Shown here piece after piece: positions 1 to 4,843 of a DNA stretch of 5,697 bases. The notes under the pieces were generated by a model that was not told the DNA's origin, searched no databases, and was given only the letters and a program-made list of their open reading frames with translations. Positions within the stretch are counted from its first letter, which is position 1. Every line of letters begins with the position of its first letter. The position numbers were made by a program, and so were the translations under genes. The stretch covers positions 1-5,697 of the forward strand of contig JAFNZX010000034.1 in assembly GCA_017382615.1 (NCBI GenBank). Direction: 5' to 3'. The stretch is from Clostridia bacterium (GTDB lineage: Bacteria; Bacillota; Clostridia; Oscillospirales; CAG-272).

Positions 1-54
1 CGTACAAATCGCATACAAAATTGACAAAATGACGGTTTCCCGCGTTGAATAGTC

Positions 55-120
55 GACCCCTTCCTCCCCGTACGCCTGCGCTACGGGGACCCCTTCCTTC
101 CCCCGAGGGGACGGCTTTTT
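55..120. repeat. Degenerate double-hairpin intergenic repeat
   Basis: Two palindromic units stand side by side. CCCCGTA (66-72) pairs with TACGGGG (82-88) around a 9-base loop, and CCCC-GA-GGGG lies at 103-110 just before a CTTTTT run. An 11-base direct repeat, GACCCCTTCCT, occurs at 55-65 and again at 88-98, 33 bp apart. The layout (small G/C stem, second G/C stem, GGAAGGGG-type tail on the minus strand) recalls abundant interspersed repeats in gut Clostridia genomes. That resemblance is from memory and was not searched. On the plus strand the second stem plus T-run could also act as a weak terminator. Confidence 0.5.
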
Positions 121-171
121 AGCGCGCATCCGCATCGTTTGTGTGTCGATTGACCAAGCTTTATATTTGCA

Positions 172-189
172 GGCGATTCGTGAATCGCC
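172..189. repeat. Short palindrome, 8-bp arms
   Basis: GGCGATTC (172-179) is the exact reverse complement of GAATCGCC (182-189), separated by GT. It is embedded in a longer flank ending in CCCCTA. On the minus strand the motif reads TAGGGGCGATTC then GAATCGCC, a form I associate with interspersed repeats in gut Firmicutes (memory, unverified). It is too tightly looped to be a good RNA terminator and has no adjacent T-run, so a repeat-element core is the better reading. Confidence 0.55.
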
Positions 190-200
190 CCTAAACCATA

Positions 201-324
201 CGGACGCCTACTCATGAAAAGTTTTGATTGAGCTTTTTCAAAAGGTCGCGGGGCTCTGCCCCAAGACCCTGCGACCTTTTTGAAAAAAGGTCGATCAAAA
301 ACTTTCATGAGTTTGGGGCGTCTG
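201..324. repeat. 124-bp near-perfect inverted repeat, possible bidirectional terminator
   Basis: The left arm (201-249) and right arm (271-324) are reverse complements at roughly 43 of 49 left-arm bases, with a few 1-3 base gaps. The centre carries its own hairpin, GGGGC-TCT-GCCCC (250-262). The inner arms GGTCGC (244-249) and GCGACC (271-276) are followed by T-runs on both strands: TTTTT after 276 on plus, TTTT after 244 on minus. It starts 7 bp after the ttcA stop, so it is well placed to end ttcA transcription. Nested alternative stems exist, for example GACCTTTTT with AAAAAGGTC on the minus strand. It carries no reading frame of a transposase, so if mobile it would be a MITE-like or REP-like non-autonomous element. 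Confidence 0.8.
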
Positions 325-330
325 AGCCGG

Positions 331-1098
331 TTACTCGTCCTCGGGGGCGCAATCCTTGATACCGGTCATGCCGCCCACGGGCTTAAAGCCGTCGACCTCA
401 CCGCGCTGGATGGCACCGTAAATGCGGTAGCGCAGTCCTTTGTTCTTGCGATCCAGCTCGTTGATGAGGTTGTGCATCTCCTCGCGTTGGGTGTTTTTAT
501 CAGCAGGGCAGGGGGATGCGATGACGGGAAGCTCCACCTTGCGCGCAAAGTCCTTGACGTGCCGTTCGGGCATATAGATCAAAGGTCGGATAACGCGGAT
601 GCCCACGCGCGACAGATCGGTCACGGGCTGGAAGCAGCCGATGCGTCCCTCAAAGAACAGATTGAGCATAAAGGTATCCACCACGTCGTCAAAGTGATGA
701 CCAAGAGCTACCGTAGTGCAGCCGATGGACTTGGCGTAGTTGTTGAGCGCACCGCGGCGCATCTTGGCGCACAGCGCGCAAGGATTGGATTCCTTACGGA
801 TCTCGAAAATGACCTTGTAAATATCGGTGGGGACGATGTGATACTCCACCTCAAGCTCGTCGCAAAGCTTTTGAATGCCCGAAAAATCCATGCCGCCCGC
901 AAAGCCCATATCCACGGTTACGGCAACCACCTGGAAGGGCACGGGATAAAAGCGGCGCAGGTGCGCCAGGGCACAAAGCAGGGTCAGCGAGTCCTTGCCT
1001 GCGGATACGCCCACAGCGATTTTGTCGCCCGGGCGGATCATGTCGTAGTCCGCAAGTGCGCGGCGCGTATAGCTTAAAAGACGCTTTATATGTTCCAT
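331..1098 (-). CDS. ttcA: TtcA-family tRNA 2-thiocytidine synthetase-like PP-loop ATPase
   Basis: A 255-residue adenylating enzyme of the TtcA/TilS PP-loop family. In characterised TtcA the enzyme activates C32 of certain tRNAs with ATP and thiolates it using a cysteine-bound [4Fe-4S] cluster, in the cytoplasm. Visible here: the PP-loop SAGKDS at residues 32-37; CALC at 107-110 and a third cysteine at 197 (SPCPAD), matching the spacing of the three cluster ligands of TtcA; and GHHFDDVVDT at 133-142, the family's second signature. It is shorter than E. coli TtcA (311 aa), mostly at the ends. The ATG is fixed by an in-frame TGA 12 nt upstream. The start overlaps the trmN6 end by 13 bp and the nearest GGAG (1111-1114) is 12 nt away, so translation is probably coupled. 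The family is secure; the exact nucleotide substrate is inferred. Confidence 0.88.
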   Translation of the reverse strand: MEHIKRLLSYTRRALADYDMIRPGDKIAVGVSAGKDSLTLLCALAHLRRFYPVPFQVVAVTVDMGFAGGMDFSGIQKLCDELEVEYHIVPTDIYKVIFEIRKESNPCALCAKMRRGALNNYAKSIGCTTVALGHHFDDVVDTFMLNLFFEGRIGCFQPVTDLSRVGIRVIRPLIYMPERHVKDFARKVELPVIASPCPADKNTQREEMHNLINELDRKNKGLRYRIYGAIQRGEVDGFKPVGGMTGIKDCAPEDE

Positions 1099-1841
1099 AG
1101 ATCCGATTCACTCCAGCTACAGGTTTGATATATTTGTGCGGCGCGCTTGCTTTGCGTGCCGTTTTGCGTTAAAATAAGAGTTGGGGAGAGGCGCAAGCCG
1201 TGTGCTGCCCCTTTTTTGGCTTCTATGAGCACCATGCCGGGCTCGGCGTTCTCATCACCCTGTACAAGGCTCATGCGCTTGGGCTCAAGCTTATGGCGTG
1301 CCAGAGCCTCCATCAGCTCGCAAAGGCGGTCGGGACGCCACACCACGTAAAAGCTGCCACCGTGCTTAAGGATTCTTGCGGCTGCGGCGCAAAAATCATC
1401 CACGCCGCCCTTAACCTCGTGGCGTGCGATATATTTGGCGTCCGAGTCGTTGCGTTTTCCGGCGTTCGTTTTCATATACGGGGGATTGGCGGTCACAATG
1501 CTGACCTCGCCACCAATATCGGCAGCCGTCAGCTCACGCAGATCCTTGCAAAGTGGGGTCAGGCGATCCGCCATGCCGTTGAGTGCGGCATTTCTGCCGA
1601 TAATATCGGCAAAATCTTCTTGTACCTCGATGGCGTAGGCGTGCGCAAACTTTTCTCTTGCAAGGCACAGAAGTGGGATGATGCCCGTGCCGCTGCCGAG
1701 ATCGACCGCGCGTGCGGATGCCGCGGGGCGCACGTATGCGGCAAGCAGATAGGCGTCGGTACCGTAGCGCAAGCCGTCCGTGCGTTGAATCAGGCGCAGC
1801 TGCTCGTTGACCGCGTCAATGGTTTCGTTTGTGCGTAGCAT
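1086..1841 (-). CDS. trmN6: TrmN6/YabB-like tRNA1(Val) (adenine(37)-N6)-methyltransferase
   Basis: A 251-residue Rossmann-fold, SAM-dependent methyltransferase. Family members methylate N6 of A37 in tRNA1(Val); the Bacillus homologue is YabB. Seen in the sequence: an N-terminal segment DGLRYGTDAYLLAAY (22-36) typical of the family, motif I DLGSGTGIIPLL (47-58) for SAM binding, an acidic IEVQ (71-74) after beta-2, and the catalytic NPPY (119-122) of N6-adenine methyltransferases, followed by KYIARHEV. Length is normal for the family. A CAGGAG ribosome binding site sits 5 nt before the ATG. It follows the ferredoxin gene by 97 bp, a gap holding a hairpin, and overlaps ttcA by 13 bp, so these two tRNA modification genes form one unit. 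No good promoter is visible directly upstream, so expression may depend on read-through. Confidence 0.88.
   Translation of the reverse strand: MLRTNETIDAVNEQLRLIQRTDGLRYGTDAYLLAAYVRPAASARAVDLGSGTGIIPLLCLAREKFAHAYAIEVQEDFADIIGRNAALNGMADRLTPLCKDLRELTAADIGGEVSIVTANPPYMKTNAGKRNDSDAKYIARHEVKGGVDDFCAAAARILKHGGSFYVVWRPDRLCELMEALARHKLEPKRMSLVQGDENAEPGMVLIEAKKGAAHGLRLSPTLILTQNGTQSKRAAQIYQTCSWSESDLWNI
1111..1114 (-). promoter_or_regulatory. Distant ribosome binding site of ttcA
   Basis: GGAG lies inside the last codons of trmN6, 12 nt before the ttcA ATG, longer than the usual 5-9 nt. Because the ttcA start lies upstream of the trmN6 stop, terminating ribosomes probably help initiation. No other purine-rich site is closer. 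Confidence 0.45.
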
Positions 1842-1878
1842 AAAAACTCCTGAAAAATAAGATCAGCATCAAAAGCAT

Positions 1879-1903
1879 AGGGGCTCGCGTGATGCGAACC
1901 CCT
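1879..1903 (-). terminator. Hairpin between ferredoxin and trmN6, possible partial terminator
   Basis: On the minus strand AGGGGTTCGC, loop ATCAC, GCGAGCCCCT forms a 10-bp stem whose only non-Watson-Crick pair is U:G. On the plus strand the same site has a C:A mismatch, so the structure suits minus-strand RNA. It is followed by ATGCTTTTGATGC, a short U-run set off the stem by several bases, and an outer GCATC/GATGC pair may enclose it. The weak U-run suggests incomplete termination, leaving abundant ferredoxin mRNA with some read-through into trmN6-ttcA. A processing or stabilising stem is the alternative. Confidence 0.5.
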
Positions 1904-1938
1904 TTTGCAAGATGCTATGTATGCGTGTCTCGGGCAGA

Positions 1939-2109
1939 TTATTCAGCCTCGGGAGCACCAACAGGGCATACGTCAGCGCAGCTGCCGCAACCGATGCAAG
2001 CATCAGCGTCGATCTCGTACTTGCCGTCGCCTTCCTTAATTGCGCTGGTGGGGCACTCCTCTGCACATGCGCCGCAGGAGATGCAATCGTCATTAATCTT
2101 GTAAGCCAT
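1939..2109 (-). CDS. Clostridial-type 2[4Fe-4S] ferredoxin
   Basis: A 56-residue soluble electron carrier with two [4Fe-4S] clusters. The two motifs are complete: CISCGACAEECP (C9, C12, C15, C19) and CIGCGSCADVCP (C38, C41, C44, C48). The protein starts AYKI after Met and ends VCPVGAPEAE, very close to the classic Clostridium pasteurianum ferredoxin in length and sequence. The start was set at 2109, not at a frame-open codon at 2196, because GGAGG (2118-2122) lies 8 nt upstream of this ATG and the protein then has the family's normal length. Such ferredoxins serve pyruvate:ferredoxin oxidoreductase, hydrogenases and similar low-potential enzymes in anaerobes; its specific partners cannot be read from the sequence. 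It lies between ricT and trmN6, where Bacillus carries yabA, and probably has its own promoter. Confidence 0.97.
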   Translation of the reverse strand: MAYKINDDCISCGACAEECPTSAIKEGDGKYEIDADACIGCGSCADVCPVGAPEAE

Positions 2110-2117
2110 GGTTGTTT

Positions 2118-2122
2118 CCTCC
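2118..2122 (-). promoter_or_regulatory. Ribosome binding site fixing the ferredoxin start
   Basis: GGAGG stands 8 nt before the ATG at 2109 in a purine-rich ACGGAGGAAAC context. It rules out the longer in-frame reading up to 2196, whose extra 29 residues would be translated promoter and spacer. Confidence 0.85.
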
Positions 2123-2146
2123 GTTTGAGTTTTTTTGTACACATAC

Positions 2147-2174
2147 ATTTTATCACAAATGTATAAAAATGCAA
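2147..2174 (-). promoter_or_regulatory. Probable sigma-A promoter of the ferredoxin gene
   Basis: On the minus strand an extended -10, TGA-TAAAAT (2147-2155, hexamer 2147-2152), lies 16 bp after a weak -35 TTGCAT (2169-2174). The predicted start near 2140 gives a leader of about 30 nt that includes the GGAGG site. A second pair, TTGCAA (2182-2187) and TATACA (2160-2165), also with a 16-bp spacer, is possible. The whole 2110-2212 spacer is AT-rich, in contrast to the flanking genes, which fits a promoter region. Confidence 0.5.
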
Positions 2175-2212
2175 TAGGTTTTTGCAAAAAAGTCAAAAAA
2201 ATTTATTGCGAT

Positions 2213-3577
2213 TTATTCGTCATCATCCGTGCTCTTGCGACTGGGGCGGGAGAGCACCTGCACCTTGTCGCGGTGGATCTGAATGGGAGCACCGTCGGTG
2301 TCCTTGAGCTTGACCTTAATCAAGCCGCGCAAGGGGGAGGTTTCCACCACCACGCCAACGCCGTCGGGAGTTTTGACCACGCTATCCACGGGGGGCGTGA
2401 GCTTGATCTCCTCTACGTAAGCCTCGTGCTCATAGCGCAGGCAGCACATCAGTCTGCCGCAAACGCCCGAGATTTTGTTGGAGTTGAGCGAAAGGCTTTG
2501 CTCCTTTGCCATTTTGATGGATACCTGACCAAAATCAGAAAGGAAGGTTGCGCAGCAAAGGGGTCTGCCGCAAGCACCAAGCCCGCCCATGAGCTTTGCC
2601 TCGTCACGAATGCCGATCTGTCGCAGCTCAATACGGGTACGGAATACGCTTGCCAGGTCCTTGACCAGCTCACGGAAATCCACTCTGCCTGCCGAGGTGA
2701 AATAGAACAGCAGCTTGGAGTTGTCAAAGGTGTACTGTGCCTCAACTAACTTCATGTCAAGTCCATGCTGTGCGATCTTTTCACCGCAAATGCGGAAGGC
2801 TTCGGCTTCCTTTGCCTTATTTTCCTTATGATGCTTGAGATCTTCGGGGGTTGCACCGCGCAGGACTTCCTTCAGGGGCTTGACGATCTCGCTGTCGCGT
2901 ACCTGTCGGTTTGCTACCCACACAGTACCGTATTCCGGTCCGCGTGCGGTTTCGACGATCACGGCGTCACCCTTGGAAAGCGTGAGCTTGCCGGGGGCGA
3001 AGTAATAGACCTTGCCTTCCTCCTTGAAGCGTACGCCGACAACCTCGGTCACTGCTTCGTCGGGGGCGAAGGTGGGCGTGCTGTGCGTGGGGATGGACTC
3101 TAAGATCGAAGCGTCCGCCAAGGGCAGGGCTTCCTGTACAACGGGCGTTTGCTGTGACTGCTTGGATTCTTTTACGATCTGCTTGAGCTCACTGATGGAA
3201 ATATCTTCCGGCAGCTGCAGCACGGGCTCTTGTGCAGCACCCTCGCGTCCCTGCTTTTGCCCATTGCGGCGCTTGGGCTTCTTTTTGCCGTCACCTGTAG
3301 GCGGTACAGCCTGTTGGGAGGGCTGTCCTTGCTTGGGCTGATTTTGCTTTTGCTGGGGCTGCTGCTTTTTAGGGGGATTTTGCTTAGGCTGCTTTCCCTG
3401 CTGCTTTCCCTGCTGCTCGGGAGCGGGAGCTTGCGCTTTGGGGGCTTGCTGTGCTTGCGCGTCCTGCGTTTTTTGCTCCGGCTTTTTGTGCGGTCTGTGA
3501 TGATGCGGACGGCGACCCTTGTCGCTCTTGGGTGCGCCTGCCTCGGGCGCTTTATTATTTTGCTTTTCGTTTTCCAT
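2213..3577 (-). CDS. ricT: RicT/YaaT-like PSP1-domain protein with long disordered N-terminus
   Basis: A 454-residue homologue of B. subtilis YaaT (RicT), a member of the RicA-RicF-RicT complex, which carries Fe-S clusters and promotes RNase Y-dependent mRNA maturation as well as sporulation, competence and biofilm formation. The conserved part spans about 177-442, beginning EVVGVRFKEEGKVYYF. It has the two hallmark cysteine blocks CGRPLCC (C336, C341, C342) and CGRLMCC (C373, C378, C379). Residues 1 to about 175 are low-complexity, rich in Q, K, P and A, with an HHH near residue 25; B. subtilis RicT is about 275 aa and lacks such an extension. Start: ATG with AGAGG 6 nt upstream, the site directly following the holB stop (11-bp gap), so co-transcribed and probably co-translated with holB. 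Whether RicA and RicF exist in this organism cannot be told from the window. Confidence 0.92.
   Translation of the reverse strand: MENEKQNNKAPEAGAPKSDKGRRPHHHRPHKKPEQKTQDAQAQQAPKAQAPAPEQQGKQQGKQPKQNPPKKQQPQQKQNQPKQGQPSQQAVPPTGDGKKKPKRRNGQKQGREGAAQEPVLQLPEDISISELKQIVKESKQSQQTPVVQEALPLADASILESIPTHSTPTFAPDEAVTEVVGVRFKEEGKVYYFAPGKLTLSKGDAVIVETARGPEYGTVWVANRQVRDSEIVKPLKEVLRGATPEDLKHHKENKAKEAEAFRICGEKIAQHGLDMKLVEAQYTFDNSKLLFYFTSAGRVDFRELVKDLASVFRTRIELRQIGIRDEAKLMGGLGACGRPLCCATFLSDFGQVSIKMAKEQSLSLNSNKISGVCGRLMCCLRYEHEAYVEEIKLTPPVDSVVKTPDGVGVVVETSPLRGLIKVKLKDTDGAPIQIHRDKVQVLSRPSRKSTDDDE
3389..3412. repeat. Perfect 12-bp tandem duplication inside ricT
   Basis: CTGCTTTCCCTG occurs twice head to tail (3389-3400 and 3401-3412 on plus). 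In the ricT frame it encodes QGKQ twice (residues 56-63) within the disordered region. It looks like a recent slippage product and shows how this linker can change length without breaking the frame. Confidence 0.9.
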
Positions 3578-3588
3578 ATGTTACCTCT

Positions 3589-4647
3589 TTAAAGTATGCC
3601 TGCCGAAACAGCCATTTCGGAAAGGGCGATACGTATATTAGCGTTTCTTTGAGAGATGCTTTCCAGCGTGTTGTCAACGGAGTCAAGAAGCCTGAGCAAA
3701 TCCTGCATACCAAAGTGCAGGGAAAGCTCTACTGCAACGTCGCGATCTGTGAAAAAGCATAGCGGAACGGTGGCGGCATCGCAGCGCTGCACCGCAATCA
3801 GGTCGCGCACGGCGCGCATCAGCGTTTCCAATCTGTATGCAATCTCATCGCGTTTGAGCTCGGGCTTGCCGTCCTCCTTGCGGATGCCGTATAAGACAAG
3901 TGCGCGCATAACGCGTTCTCCTTGATAGGGAATAGCGGTCAGCAGCTCCATTGCTGCTTGCCGCGCTTCTAAAATGGGTGTGCTTTGCTTGGGTGAGAGC
4001 AGATCGAGTGCCTTGCCGATACTGCCGTCGGCTGCCATCAGCAGCTGCTCCATGTCGTTGCCTGCGGGAAGATTCAAGCCTGCGGGGGCGTGTTGTCTGA
4101 CGTATCCTTCCACGGTAGGAAGCGGTAAGGTCTGCAGGCGGTAGATGGGCGCGCGTGAGCGGATGGTTTCCAAAAGGTTGCTTGCATCCTCACAAAGCAG
4201 TAAAAACAGCACGTATGCGGGCGGTTCCTCCAAGGTCAGAAGCAAGGCGTTTTGCGCTTGCGCGTTCATGGTGTGCGCGTCCTCAATGATGTAAATTTTG
4301 GTGTCAAGGTCATTGGGTGCGGTCAGCACGTCGGTACGCAAATGGCGCACGGCGTCCACCGTCAGCTGCGTTTTGCCTTTTTCACGACTGACCCATATGA
4401 CGTCGGGGGATTTGCCCTCGAGTATCTTTTTGCAGTTTTTGCAAGTGCCGCAGGGCAGGGGAAGGCTTTCGTCGTCTTTGCAAAGACAGCTTTGTGCGGC
4501 TGCAAGCTGCAGTGCCAGCGTGTGCTTGCCAAGTCCGTATTTACCCTCCAAGATATAAGCGTGCGAAAGCCTGCGCGCAAGTATATCGTTTCCAAAACGC
4601 GCGCGCAGGGCGTCGTTGCCCCACAGGCGCGGTAACGTCTGTTTCAT
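3589..4647 (-). CDS. holB: DNA polymerase III subunit delta-prime
   Basis: A 352-residue AAA+ clamp-loader subunit, which with delta and DnaX (tau/gamma) opens the beta sliding clamp and loads it on DNA. Visible: SHAYILEGKYGLGKHT with a P-loop-like segment at 35-43; a zinc-module set of cysteines (C56, then CGTCKNC, C66/C69/C72); a Walker B-like IYIIEDAHTM (118-127); LLLTLEEPP (135-143), a strong DnaX/delta-prime signature; and IRSRAPIYRL (162-171), the counterpart of the SRC arginine-finger motif with Ala for Cys. The helical C-terminal part is divergent as usual. The start was set at 4647: GGAGG is 6 nt upstream, while an in-frame GTG at 4674 lies at or before the predicted transcription start. 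The P-loop has His42 where Ser/Thr normally binds Mg, so ATP hydrolysis is doubtful, as expected for delta-prime. First gene of the unit holB-ricT. Confidence 0.94.
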   Translation of the reverse strand: MKQTLPRLWGNDALRARFGNDILARRLSHAYILEGKYGLGKHTLALQLAAAQSCLCKDDESLPLPCGTCKNCKKILEGKSPDVIWVSREKGKTQLTVDAVRHLRTDVLTAPNDLDTKIYIIEDAHTMNAQAQNALLLTLEEPPAYVLFLLLCEDASNLLETIRSRAPIYRLQTLPLPTVEGYVRQHAPAGLNLPAGNDMEQLLMAADGSIGKALDLLSPKQSTPILEARQAAMELLTAIPYQGERVMRALVLYGIRKEDGKPELKRDEIAYRLETLMRAVRDLIAVQRCDAATVPLCFFTDRDVAVELSLHFGMQDLLRLLDSVDNTLESISQRNANIRIALSEMAVSAGIL

Positions 4648-4653
4648 CGCAAA

Positions 4654-4658
4654 CCTCC
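4654..4658 (-). promoter_or_regulatory. Ribosome binding site fixing the holB start
   Basis: GGAGG lies 6 nt before the ATG at 4647 and so decides against the upstream in-frame GTG (4674) and ATG (4662), neither of which has a comparable site. Confidence 0.85.
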
Positions 4659-4679
4659 GCATACAAAAATCCACCTTAC

Positions 4680-4708
4680 AGTATAACAGATAATTACTTG
4701 TTTGTCAA
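4680..4708 (-). promoter_or_regulatory. Near-consensus sigma-A promoter for holB-ricT
   Basis: On the minus strand a perfect -35 TTGACA (4703-4708) is separated by exactly 17 bp from -10 TATACT (4680-4685), which is also preceded by TGT, an extended -10. The predicted transcription start near 4673 gives a leader of about 26 nt with the GGAGG site in it. In Bacillus holB is inside a longer operon after tmk; here it begins its own transcript. Confidence 0.85.
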
Positions 4709-4730
4709 GAAGAAAAAGTTAGTTTATTCG

Positions 4731-4769
4731 AAGGCGGACGATCGCAGACGATCGCTGATCGCCCGCCTT
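4731..4769 (-). repeat. 13-bp stem hairpin with internal 10-bp tandem repeat
   Basis: AAGGCGGGCGATC and GATCGTCCGCCTT (minus strand; arms 4757-4769 and 4731-4743) pair fully if one G:U wobble is allowed. The plus strand has an A:C mismatch there. The interior holds two tandem 10-mers, GGACGATCGC (4736-4745) and AGACGATCGC (4746-4755) on plus, differing at one base. No U-run follows on the minus strand, so it is a poor terminator. It sits between the terminator of the upstream gene and the holB promoter. Confidence 0.65.
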
Positions 4770-4790
4770 TATACAAACAACGTTTTTGAT

Positions 4791-4820
4791 GAAAAAACCG
4801 CCACCGATTGCTCGGTGGCG
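4791..4820 (-). terminator. Intrinsic terminator of the GldG-like gene
   Basis: Minus strand: CGCCACCG (4813-4820), loop AGCAAT, CGGTGGCG (4799-4806), then G and six T residues (4792-4797). An 8-bp perfect stem with an immediate U-run, 23 bp after the stop codon, is a textbook rho-independent terminator and separates this transcript from holB. Confidence 0.93.
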
Positions 4821-4843
4821 ATTGGTATTTGAGGTTTTGGGGA

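Larger units (their letters stand above)
1..330. other. Gene-free intergenic region rich in inverted repeats
   Basis: No credible coding region is visible between the ttcA stop codon and the window edge. The stretch holds a double-hairpin block at about 55-120, a short palindrome at 172-189 and a large inverted repeat at 201-324, each listed separately. Bases 1-54 show nothing I can name: a TTGACA at 21-26 has only a poor -10 match downstream. The short minus-strand reading frame across 81-308 runs straight through the repeats, has no ribosome binding site and resembles no protein family, so I do not call it a gene. The density of palindromes suggests a landing area for small non-coding interspersed repeats downstream of the tRNA modification genes. 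Confidence 0.7.

Noticed and set aside
21..50. TTGACA at 21-26 as a plus-strand promoter
   Set aside because: The only -10 candidate (TTGAAT, 18 bp later) is weak and no plus-strand gene follows.
81..308. Minus-strand 75-residue reading frame across the repeat region
   Set aside because: It runs through the inverted repeats, has no ribosome binding site and no recognisable domain. Such frames recur wherever these palindromes occur.
1..330. CRISPR array or structured RNA gene suggested by dense palindromes
   Set aside because: The palindromes differ from one another, with no regular repeat-spacer period and no tRNA- or rRNA-like features.
280..1077. Plus-strand 265-residue open frame antisense to ttcA
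   Set aside because: It is the mirror of a well-supported PP-loop gene, begins inside the inverted repeat and shows no family motif.
1200..1838. Plus-strand 212-residue open frame antisense to trmN6
   Set aside because: The opposite strand carries the methyltransferase motifs DLGSGTG and NPPY. This frame has none and no initiation signal.
2175..2212. Terminator directly after ricT
   Set aside because: There is only a distant GCAATA/TATTGC pairing around A/T runs with no compact G/C stem. Read-through from ricT into the ferredoxin is therefore possible.
3230..3592. Plus-strand leucine-rich 120-residue frame that looks like a membrane protein
   Set aside because: The leucines come from reading CAG/AAG-rich codons of the RicT tail backwards. 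The hydrophobicity is an artefact of composition.
4648..4674. Longer HolB starting at the GTG at 4674
   Set aside because: It coincides with the predicted transcription start and would make the GGAGG site part of the coding sequence. The ATG at 4647 has ideal spacing.
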